Shown here piece after piece: positions 51,354-61,193 of a DNA stretch of 64,000 bases. Within the stretch, counting starts at the first letter, position 1. Each line of letters begins with the position of its first letter. The notes beneath the pieces were generated by a model. The model did not search any database, was not told the origin of the DNA, and saw only the letters and a program-made list of their open reading frames with translations. Source of the DNA: Glandiceps talaboti. Lineage: Eukaryota; Hemichordata; Enteropneusta; Spengelidae. Position numbers and translations under genes: made by a program. The stretch covers positions 2,661,001 through 2,725,000 of the forward strand of contig NC_135554.1 of assembly GCF_964340395.1 (NCBI RefSeq). The letters run 5' to 3'.

Positions 51354-52330
51354 TTAAAGTCGGAAGTACATTCCATAATTTGGGTGCCTCATAAGGAAAA
51401 GAGTGAGTGAAGCGTTGACAGTTGGGAGTAGGTAGAATGAAAAGGTCATTAGAACATGAACGAGTATGAATTTGAAAGTCCGAATTTCTTTTTTTATAAA
51501 AAGATCGGAAAGGTAGGGAGGTACCATGTTATGGACATTTTTATAGATCAGTAAATATTTAGTAACGCAAGGAAGAGACATCAGCATAAGTGTTGATATG
51601 ATTTTTATCAATATTTAAATTAAGGTCATTAATATTTCATAAATCAAAAATAAAAGAGGTCCTAAGATAGAACCTTGTGGTACACCAGATAAGATTGACA
51701 ATTTTTAAAATTAACAAATTATTTTCTATCACGAAGATATGATATGAACCAAGTTTATCAATGAGCAGTTTATGATTGACCAAATCAAAAGCTTTAGATA
51801 AGTCTAGAAAAACTATGCCACTCCATTCATTATTATTAATAGCTTTATAGCAAAGGTCTACGAAATAGGTTAGAGAAGTCTAACAGGAATAGCCAGGACC
51901 GAATCCAGATTGAAAGGGAGAGAGTACTAGTAAATCAAATTTAGTGAGATAATAGTAAAGGCTTTGATGGACATGGGATTCAAGAAGTTTAGAGAGACAA
52001 GGTAGTATAGAAATGGGTCGAAAGTTGGAACATGATTCAGTTGAGTTGGCTTTATGAAGGGGAAGTACTTTGGCAATTTTCCAGTGAGATGGAAAATAAT
52101 TATTGACTATACAAAATTGAGTTATTTGTAAGAGAGTTTGCAATATTAACAAAGTGTCTGTTAATTGACTTAGCTATTTCAGTATGACATTTGATATCAT
52201 TTCCATCAATACAAAACTTAACAGGATTCTTTTGTGAAGGTTTAGGGTGTAAATCACGTATAGCTTTCCATATGTTTTTGCTATTTGATTTATCGGAAAT
52301 TAATTTACTATAAAAACTAGACTTCAATGT
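51354..52330 (-). mobile_element. CR1/L2-like LINE remnant
   Basis: Reading on the minus strand: a pre-RT linker with SKNIWKAIRDLHPKPSQ (52327-52100); RT fingers with FPSHWKIAKVLPLHK, NFRPISILP and SPFQSGFG (52152-51880); motif A FLDLSKAFDLVNHK near 51820-51780; motif B PQGSILGPLLF near 51690-51650; a motif C that reads YADV instead of YADD near 51590; and a C-terminal block NMVPPYLSDLF near 51510, followed in another frame by YEAPKLWNVLP. There are frameshifts between nearly all blocks and a deletion after motif C. It is a dead, 5'-truncated copy in the receptor intron in the same orientation as the gene. Confidence 0.85.
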
Positions 52331-52454
52331 CTTGGTAAGTTTGTTTACAAGTTCCGTTTACAGTTCATAGCTATAGCTTTGAGTTGGACTAACTATGACA
52401 TTCAGAGAGTTGTATAACACTCCAGGAGTAATGCATTCACAAACAATCATAGAT

Positions 52455-52723
52455 TGAAGACAATAGGGAACTTGCAATACAGACTGAGCATGCTCAGACG
52501 CAAAGGACTATGGGATTATCTGTGGTTATCGTAATACGTAATCTGGAGCTACCGATAAAATAAACCTCCCACAATTGTCAGGGTAACTATGAATTGATCA
52601 TTCGTGGTTACAAACAATGTAAACATTTTGTTTATAATGTTTATAATTGATTAGTATTTATTATCACATTTCCCATGATGCAACATTCAACATGGTGGGC
52701 TTGCAAGTTCCCTATTGAGGACA
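52455..52723. mobile_element. hAT-like MITE (15-bp TIRs, 8-bp TSD)
   Basis: ATAGGGAACTTGCAA at 52463-52477 is the exact inverted complement of 52701-52715. The element of about 253 bp is flanked by TGAAGACA (52455-52462) and TGAGGACA (52716-52723), an 8-bp duplication with one mismatch. TIRs starting near TAGGG and 8-bp target duplications are typical of hAT elements. The interior has no coding capacity and includes the palindrome TGAGCATGCTCA near 52485. It lies about 70 bp from the donor of the TM exon. Confidence 0.8.
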
Positions 52724-52795
52724 AGAACAGTTGCCTTCTAAACAATTGTTTTCTTTCTTTATAACCTTTTGATTTCATTTTAATGTTAGTCTTAC

Positions 52796-52938
52796 CAGGT
52801 GGTGTCGAAATTCTTCTTTTGTAACCATGTAGCAAAGATATTTATGAAGAGGTTTCCGGCACTGATACACCACACAGACTATAATAATTGATATAATGGC
52901 AGTAAACATGGCTACAATGAAGTACCAACGGAATGGAA
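52796..52938 (-). CDS. Transmembrane exon of FN3 receptor
   Basis: The 143-bp exon lies between a strong acceptor (CCTTTTTTTAACAG, ending at 52939) and a donor (CTG/GTAAGA at 52796/52795). It starts in phase 1 and ends in phase 0. It encodes a short juxtamembrane stretch PFRW, a hydrophobic segment YFIVAMFTAIISIIIVCVV long enough for one membrane pass, then the basic stop-transfer stretch CRKPLHK and about 17 more cytoplasmic residues ending EEFRHHL. The basic residues on the C-terminal side predict an N-outside single-pass protein. The phase matches the FN3 exon upstream (the split codon becomes ATT, Ile) and the tail exon downstream. No Box1 motif is obvious. Confidence 0.78.
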
Positions 52939-53075
52939 CTGTTAAAAAAAGGAAACACAAAATACAAAATATATCGCAAGTCTTTTACTTCAAATGGCAA
53001 GATAAGTTTGTCTAACTGATCGAAAGGTTTGATTGACATGAGTATAAATATTAATAATACATACAAGTCAATATG
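52939..53075. other. Short unique intron piece before array B
   Basis: Only 137 bp separate the TM-exon acceptor from the second 39-bp array. The polypyrimidine tract of the acceptor is intact, and the branch region must lie in this short stretch or in the array. Confidence 0.6.
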
Positions 53076-56000
53076 TAATATACATTTAGAGGGAATGGTA
53101 AAGACTGTTAATTGTAATATACATTTAGATGGAATGGTAAAGACTGTTAATTGTAATATACATTTAGAGGGAATGGTAAAGACTGTTAATTGTAATATAC
53201 ATTTAGAGGGAATGGTAAAGACTGTTAATTGTAATATACATTTAGAGGGAATGGTAAAGACTGTTAATTGTAATATACATTTAGAAGGAATGGTAAAGAC
53301 TGTTAATTGTAATATACATTTAGAGGGAATGATAAAGACTGCTAATTGTAATATACATTTAGAGGGAATGGTAAAGACTGTTAATTGTAATATACATTTA
53401 GATGGAATGGTAAAGACTGTTAATTGTAATATACATTTAGATGGAATGGTAAAGACTGTTAATTGTAATATACATTTAGAGGGAATGATAAAGACTGTTA
53501 ATTGTAATATACATTTAGAGGGAATGGTAAAGACTGCTAATTGTAATATACATTTAGAGGGAATGATAAAGACTGTTAATTGTAATGTACATTTAGAGGG
53601 AATGGTAAAGACTGTTAATTGTAATATACATTTAGAGGGAATGGTAAAGACTGTTAATTGTAATATACATTTAGAGGGAATGATAAAGACTGCTAATTGT
53701 AATATACATTTAGAGGGAATGGTAAAGACTGTTAATTGTAATATACATTTAGATGGAATGGTAAAGACTGTTAATTGTAATATACATTTAGAGGGAATGG
53801 TAAAGACTGTTAATTGTAATATACATTTAGAGGGAATGATAAAGACTGTTAATTGTAATATACATTTAGAGGGAATGGTAAAGACTGTTAATTGTAATAT
53901 ACATTTAGATGGAATGGTAAAGACTGTTAATTGTAATATACATTTAGAGGGAATGGTAAAGACTGTTAATTGTAATATACATTTAGAGGGAATGATAAAG
54001 ACTGTTAATTGTAATATACATTTAGAGGGAATGGTAAAGACTGTTAATTGTAATATACATTTAGAGGGAATGATAAAGACTGCTAATTGTAATATACATT
54101 TAGAGGGAATGGTAAAGACTGTTAATTGTAATATACATTTAGAGGGAATGGTAAAGACTGTTAATTGTAATATACATTTAGAGGGAATGGTAAAGACTGT
54201 TAATTGTAATATACATTTAGAGGGAATGGTAAAGACTGTTAATTGTAATATACATTTAGATGGAATGGTAAAGACTGTTAATTGTAATATACATTTAGAG
54301 GGAATGGTAAAGACTGTTAATTGTAATATACATTTAGAGGGAATGATAAAGACTGTTAATTGTAATATACATTTAGAGGGAATGGTAAAGACTGTTAATT
54401 GTAATATACATTTAGATGGAATGGTAAAGACTGTTAATTGTAATATACATTTAGAGGGAATGGTAAAGACTGTTAATTGTAATATACATTTAGAGGGAAT
54501 GGTAAAGACTGTTAATTGTAATATACATTTAGAGGGAATGGTAAAGACTGTTAATTGTAATATACATTTAGAGGGAATGATAAAGACTGTTAATTGTAAT
54601 ATACATTTAGAGGGAATGGTAAAGACTGTTAATTGTAATATACATTTAGATGGAATGGTAAAGACTGTTAATTGTAATATACATTTAGATGGAATGGTAA
54701 AGACTGTTAATTGTAATATACATTTAGAGGGAATGGTAAAGACTGTTAATTGTAATATACATTTAGAGGGAATGATAAAGACTGTAATATACATTTAGAG
54801 GGAATGGTAAAGACTGTTAATTGTAATATACATTTAGATGGAATGGTAAAGACTGTTAATTGTAATATACATTTAGAGGGAATGGTAAAGACTGTTAATT
54901 GTAATATACATTTAGAGGGAATGATAAAGACTGCTAATTGTAATATACATTTAGAGGGAATGGTAAAGACTGTTAATTGTAATATACATTTAGATGGAAT
55001 GGTAAAGACTGTTAATTGTAATATACATTTAGAGGGAATGGTAAAGACTGTTAATTGTAATATACATTTAGAGGGAATGATAAAGACTGTTAATTGTAAT
55101 ATACATTTAGAGGGAATGATAAAGACTGTTAATTGTAATATACATTTAGAGGGAATGATAAAGACTGCTAATTGTAATATACATTTAGAGGGAATGGTAA
55201 AGACTGTTAATTGTAATATACATTTAGAGGGAATGGTAAAGACTGTTAATTGTAATATACATTTAGAGGGAATGGTAAAGACTGTTAATTGTAATATACA
55301 TTTAGAGGGAATGATAAAGACTGCTAATTGTAATATACATTTAGAGGGAATGGTAAAGACTGTTAATTGTAATATACATTTAGAGGGAATGGTAAAGACT
55401 GTTAATTGTAATATACATTTAGAGGGAATGGTAAAGACTGTTAATTGTAATATACATTTAGAGGGAATGATAAAGACTGCTAATTGTAATATACATTTAG
55501 AAGGAATGGTAAAGACTGTTAATTGTAATATACATTTAGAAGGAATGGTAAAGACTGTTAATTGTAATATACATTTAGATGGAATGGTAAAGACTGTTAA
55601 TTGTAATATACATTTAGAGGGAATGGTAAAGACTGTTAATTGTAATATACATTTAGAGGGAATGGTAAAGACTGTTAATTGTAATATACATTTAGAGGGA
55701 ATGATAAAGACTGTTAATTGTAATATACATTTAGAGGGAATGGTAAAGACTGTTAATTGTAATATACATTTAGATGGAATGGTAAAGACTGTTAATTGTA
55801 ATATACATTTAGAGGGAATGGTAAAGACTGTTAATTGTAATATACATTTAGAGGGAATGGTAAAGACTGTTAATTGTAATATACATTTAGAAGGAATGGT
55901 AAAGACTGCTAATTGTAATATACATTTAGAGGGAATGGTAAAGACTGTTAATTGTAATATACATTTAGAGGGAATGGTAAAGACTGTTAATTGTAATATA

Positions 56001-56209
56001 CATTTAGAGGGAATGGTAAAGACTGTTAATTGTAATATACATTTAGAGGGAATGGTAAAGACTGTTAATTGTAATATACATTTAGATGGAATGGTAAAGA
56101 CTGTTAATTGTAATATACATTTAGAAGGAATGGTAAAGACTGCTAATTGTAATATACATTTAGAAGGAATGGTAAAGACTGCTAATTGTAATATACATTT
56201 AGAGGGAAT
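53076..56209. repeat. 39-bp minisatellite (array B), about 80 copies
   Basis: The unit contains TTAGAGGGAATGGTAAAGAC and TGTTAATTGTAATATACA. Variants are few: GAGGG, GATGG or GAAGG; GGTAAAG or GATAAAG; TGTTAAT or TGCTAAT. One unit near 54784 lacks 9 bp. The plus frame reads MVKTVNCNIHLEG and the minus frame reads LQLTVFTIPSKCI, both open because 39 is divisible by three, so neither is evidence for a gene. The array is in the intron between the TM and FN3 exons. It has the same period as array A but a different sequence, apart from a GAATGG...TGTTA skeleton. Confidence 0.97.
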
Positions 56210-56353
56210 GGTGGGTTAATTGGTGGGTCATGATTCAGTCTTGGTGGGTGATTGGTGTGATATTATTCAGTCTTGGTGGGTTAATTGGTGGGTCATGATT
56301 CAGTCTTGGTGGGTGATTGGTGTGACATTGTTCAGTCATGGTGGATTAATTGG
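56210..56353. repeat. 65-bp tandem repeat, just over 2 copies
   Basis: GGTGGGTTAATTGG starts at 56210 and 56275, and GGTGGATTAATTGG at 56340, a spacing of 65 bp. Copies share GGTCATGATTCAGTCTTGG. The repeat directly abuts array B, with GGAATGGTGGG as the junction. Confidence 0.9.
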
Positions 56354-56673
56354 TATTCATCATTTTTGTTATCTTTATATAAGATACAGTTGTGTGACTG
56401 TTGCTATGGTTACTACACATTAATGTTTGTGTTATATTCTGAATGTTCATTCACTTCACTACCTATTACATCTTTGGCTAAATTCCCTAAACACAAAGTG
56501 GTGTGGGTGGTGTGGGGGTGAGGAGGGTGGGATTCAGGATATTTTAAGTCATGACCCTTTATGTTGTCAAATACCCCTTTCTGAAAACTCTCTATTTTTC
56601 CAAGTACACCTCCTGGCTTGAATAATATTTGAAGTACCTCACCCAACTTTGCCCTGATGCAACCAGATACAAA
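56354..56673. other. Intron; dispersed-repeat match to 9687-9767
   Basis: The segment near 56397-56465 is the counterpart of the flank of the 72-bp array described at 9662-9897. The rest is T- and G-rich sequence without recognisable coding content. Confidence 0.45.
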
Positions 56674-56781
56674 GAAAAGAGGGGAAATAGTGTATGTTTA
56701 GAAAAGAGGGGAAATAGTGTATGTTTAGAAAAGAGGGGAAATAGTGTATGTTTAGAAAAGAGGGGAAATAGTGTATGTTTA
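56674..56781. repeat. 27-bp minisatellite, 4 copies
   Basis: Four identical copies start at 56674, 56701, 56728 and 56755, each containing GAGGGGAAATAGTGTATG. The 9-codon period keeps frames open on both strands. I see no gene here. Confidence 0.95.
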
Positions 56782-57645
56782 GAAATTGTTTTAAAACCAT
56801 CCAACCACCCTATTGAAGAGAAATATTTAACCCCATCCTAAAATGTTTTGAGATTTTCATAACCTCAACATTTTTTTTGATGTTTTTGCCAAATTCATCC
56901 CAATATATCCTTGGCTGTATTATGTTTTAAATGGGACAATGACAACAATTATTGAAAATACAAAACATCAAATAATGATCATCAGTGCTGAATTATTTTT
57001 AACGCATGTATTTAGTATATATAGTATATATCCATGGAGTAAATTGAAATGGCATTGGTATGCTGGACTTCACCTTTTCAATGAAACATATAATTGTACA
57101 ATTCTTGACATTTATTGAAGTATACATGTCAGACAGTTGGGGTAAATAAATGGTTGTTTGAAACTGTAACCTAATAATTATTACAATGTTAGAGTTGTCA
57201 CTTTGAATAATATAGTCTTCTATTGTTTGCCCATCAATCTTTGGAATTTTCTTGATTTTTACTGGGAATTAGAAAACTACAAAGAAGAGAGATGCAGTTT
57301 TATCAAAACTACATTTACATTTAATATGCAATTATTAAGTTATTAGAAGCTAAACATTCCACACTTATTCCTGGCAGATAAATTTTGACATGAGCCTGCA
57401 TGCAGGCATTCAATACATGGTTATATTACATGGTTATAGTGTATGGTATTTATATCTCACAATATCAGAACTCATAAGATTTTAAAGTGAAAACATTTAT
57501 AGTGATAGCAATGTTAATACATGCAGTACCTGTATCAAATATTGCAATACACTTTTATTGAAAAATAATGTATTCTCATACTAAATGTACATAATGCATA
57601 ATCTGGGGTATTTGTCAACATCACTACCACAATCATTATAAGAAT
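56782..57645. other. Intron, no feature seen
   Basis: AT-rich single-copy-looking sequence. No exon, RNA gene or repeat array was recognised. Confidence 0.5.
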
Positions 57646-58634
57646 AAGCATCCCTAACAGTCTATTAAAGTGCCAAAACAGGCATCCTTAACAGTCTATT
57701 AAAAGGCCGAAACAGGCATCCTTAACAGTCTATTAAAGTGCCAAAACAGGCATCCTTAACAGTCTAATAAAAGGCCACTATAGGCATCCTTAAGAGTCTA
57801 TTAAAGTGCCACAATAGGCATCCTTAACATCCTATTAAAGTGCCAAAACAGGCATCCTTAACATCCTATTAAAGTGCCAAAACAAGCATCCCTAACAGTC
57901 TATTAAAGTGCCAAAACAGGCATCCTTAACAGTCTAATAAAAGGCCACAATAGGCATCCTTAACATCCTATTAAAGTGCCAAAACAGGCATCCTTAACAT
58001 CCTATTAAAGTGCCAAAACAGGCATCCTTAACATCCTATTAAAGTGCCAAAACAGGCATCCTTAACAGTCTATTAAAGTGCCAAAACAGGCATCCTTAAC
58101 ATCCTATTAAAGTGCCAAAACAAGCATCCCTAACAGTCTATTAAAGTGCCAAAACCGGCATCCTTAAAAGTCTATTAAAAGGCCACTATAGGCATCCTTA
58201 AGAGTCTATTAAAGTGCCACTATAGGCATCCTTAACAGTCTATTAAAGTACCAAACCAGGCATCCTTAACAGTCTATTAAAAGGCCACTATAGGCATCCT
58301 TAACATCCTATTAAAGTGCCAAAACAGGCATCCCTAACAGTCTATTAAAGTGCCAAAACAGGCATCCTTAACAGTCTATTAAAGTGCCAAAACAGGCATC
58401 CTTAACAGTCTATTAAAGTGCCAAAACAGGCATCCTTAAAAGTCTATTAAAAGGCCACTATAGGCATCCTTAAGAGTCTATTAAAGTGCCACTATAGGCA
58501 TCCTTAACAGTCTATTAAAGTGCCAAAACAGGCATCCTTAACAGTCTATTAAAAGGCCACTATAGGCATCCTTAACAGTCTATTAAAAGGCCACTATAGG
58601 CATCCTTAACAGTCTATTAAAAGGCCACTATAGT
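57646..58634. repeat. 34-bp minisatellite, about 29 copies, next to FN3 donor
   Basis: The unit contains GGCATCCTTAACAGTCTATT and AAAGTGCC. Variants alternate between CCAAAACA and CCACTATA, AGTG and AAGG, and ACAGTCT, ACATCCT or AGAGTCT. In the transcribed (minus) direction it begins only about 26 bp after the first base of the GTAAGT donor of the FN3 exon. Unlike arrays A and B its period is not a multiple of three. Confidence 0.95.
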
Positions 58635-58660
58635 TTCTCACTGACAAATATAATACTTAC

Positions 58661-58942
58661 TTTCTGTAGCTACAATGGTTGTGCCAGGAATGCTTTGGAT
58701 GGTGGAATTATTTTCAGCAGCAATATCTGCATACACATAGACAGTATAAACAACATTACTTGCTACATTTTCTATGTGTGCATAAAGTCCATACACTGGT
58801 CCCACTTCTCCTTGTGTGTTATCACTTACATACACTACATGGTAACTTTGAATACATTCATCACTAATTGGTGGGTGCCATGCCACGCTGAAAGAGGTAT
58901 ATGATGTTGTATACGCAGAGGTATTGGTTGGTGGACTTTGGT
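58661..58942 (-). CDS. Fibronectin type III domain exon of receptor
   Basis: The 282-bp exon lies between acceptor TTTTTCATACATAG (ending at 58943) and donor GAAA/GTAAGT (58661/58660). It starts and ends in phase 1, the classic symmetric layout of one FN3 domain per exon. The 94-residue module shows the FN3 pattern: SPP near the start, the B-strand tryptophan in VAWHPP (about residue 22), IQSYHVVYV for strand C, and VVYTVYVYADIAAEN for strand F, ending PGTTIVATE. NTS and NNST are possible N-glycosylation sites. There is no WSXWS motif, so it is not the second domain of a type I cytokine receptor. The phase joins the TM exon, placing this as the membrane-proximal extracellular domain. Further FN3 or ligand-binding exons would lie beyond the right edge. 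Confidence 0.85.
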
Positions 58943-59660
58943 CTATGTATGAAAAAGATAATAATTATATTTAAAATTAACATTAGAACATTATCCTGAG
59001 ATTAGTGAACAATTAGGACTATTGTTTTTTGGATTTTTTTAAAAATTTTAAAATATTATTATTAATATTTATTTAACAATACCAAGACAAAACAAAAGAA
59101 GGGAGACAAACCAGCAAATGAAAAGTACAAAGTACGCTGACCATACAGAGTGAAGACAATGTAATGAAAACAGTACTAGTAATTACAACCCATGTCCACA
59201 TCAAAATAATTATCTGAAATTCTTCATAAGTGACCACCTCTTTTGAAATTTAACCTGTCTGTTATTTGTAATGGCAATTTGGTTTTCAATCTTGTACAAT
59301 TGCTTGATTTGGTCAGTAAAATTTTGAAATGGTGGTAGCCTTGTTGATCCTCTGGACTGATATAACTGCTTGGCTTAAATTAGTAAGTAATTGAGAATTT
59401 CTGAGAAATTTGTAGACCCATACAAAATAACATCGCTGTCAAAATTATTAGTAGACAATTCAGTCATGCCATATTCCACCATTTCTTGAAATGTTCCCAA
59501 AATTCATCTAACAGTTTCACATTCACAAAAAATGATAGAAAATAGACTCACTATGATTTGAACAAAATCAACACGCCTCACTACTGCAAATACTCCATTT
59601 CTTAAGCCAATAGTTAACAGCAAGATAATTTAGTAAACATTATGATGGAATGATACAATA

Positions 59661-60340
59661 ATTGATACAATGTATTGGAATACCCTGGATTTGATGTCTA
59701 ATTGATACAATGTGTAGTATTGGAATACCCTGGATTTGATGTCTAATTGATACAAAGCTTGGTATTGGAATACCCTGGATTTGATGTCTAATTGATACAA
59801 TGTGTAGTATTGGAATACCCTGGATTTGATGTCTAGTTGATACAATGTGTAGTATTGGAATACCCTGGATTTGATGTCTAATTGATACAATGTGTAATAT
59901 TGGAATACCCTGGATTTGATGTCTAATTGATACAATGTGGAATATTGGAATACCCTGGATTTGATGTCTAATTGATACAAAGTTTGGTATTGGATTACCC
60001 TGGATTTGATGTCTAATTGATACAATGTGTAATATTGGAATACCCAGGATTTGATGTCTAATTGATACAATGTGTAATATTGGAATACCCTGGATTTGAT
60101 GTCTAATTGATACAATGTGTAATATTGGAATACCCTGGATTTGATGTCTAATTGATACAAAGTTTGGTATTGGAATACCCTGGATTTGATGTCTAATTGA
60201 TACAATGTGTAGTATTGGAATACCCTGGATTTGATGTCTAATTGATACAAAGATTGGTATTTGAATACTCTGGATATGATATCTACTGATACAATGTGTA
60301 GTACTGGAATACCCTGGCTTTGATGTCCAATTGATAGCCA
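59661..60340. repeat. 45-bp minisatellite inside LINE, about 15 copies
   Basis: The unit contains ATTGATACAATGTGTAGTAT and GGAATACCCTGGATTTGATG. Starts fall every 45 bp from 59701 to 60241, with a 40-bp first unit at 59661. On the minus strand it reads YYTLYQLDIKSRVFQ, which resembles the DxKxxxFQYxxLxxxL stretch that L1-type ORF2 proteins carry just before their C-terminal cysteine motif. It sits exactly there in the host element, so the unit probably came from LINE codons. Confidence 0.92.
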
Positions 60341-61193
60341 ATTTGATTTACCCAAACATCAAAAGGGATTACTCTGTTAAAAGAATCTTGTATCATATCT
60401 CTATTGAATACTTCCTTAATTTACCATCAATTTGAAAATATCTGTTATTCCTTAAAAACTCAGTGTGTTAAGACTGATCCAACCGACTCCATACCAATAT
60501 CCAGGGATCTTAACAGATCTTTTATAGAAATCTGGGAGTAACAATATGTTTTCATAAAAATTACAATACAAGAGCATATTAAAATCTCCATACTTTTTGG
60601 CAAATGAATCTGCAAGGAACTTCCATGTTGTCCGAGAGGGACAGAAATATCTTTTGATCCATATAATACGGGAGGTTGTCAGAATTAACTGGAATTAACT
60701 GTTTGATTTGATTTTCATTATCATGTACCTTCAAGCCTCCATTATTAAAGTCTGAAATCATTGTGTTTTTATTAACTTCTTCTCATTTTCTAGCCCATAT
60801 GAACTTGCTCAAAATTTGCTTCAAGTACTCAAAAGGGATTGGTTAAAGAGATGCTACATATGAAAATTTAGAAACAATGAGATTTTTACAGATGCCGCTG
60901 AAAACGTCTGAGAAGAATCAAAGCCCTTGATCTCCAGACATTAAAACATCCCCTGACCATGTAAATTTTATCTTGAAAATTAAACTTGTTTGATTTTGTT
61001 TCATCATACGAGATGTAAACACCCAAAAGTTTAGACGCCTATCAAACCAAGATAGACCATGAGCCTTCCAAGCATTGTACTTGTCGCTTCCAATCCACAT
61101 TGCCTTCGTTTAAGTTTGTTGATAACAAGGCCAGATAAATTACCAAAATCTTCAATTGTCCCAAGGAATTCCTATGCAGACTTAATGTCAGAA

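Noticed and set aside
52842-56219. Frames of 650, 589 and 471 codons through array B
   Set aside because: Same arithmetic effect of a 39-bp period. The real coding piece there is only the TM exon at 52796-52938, in a different frame.
59630-60355. 241-codon frame repeating LDIKSRVFQ
   Set aside because: It is the 45-bp array inside a dead LINE; a second overlapping frame of 233 codons is equally open.
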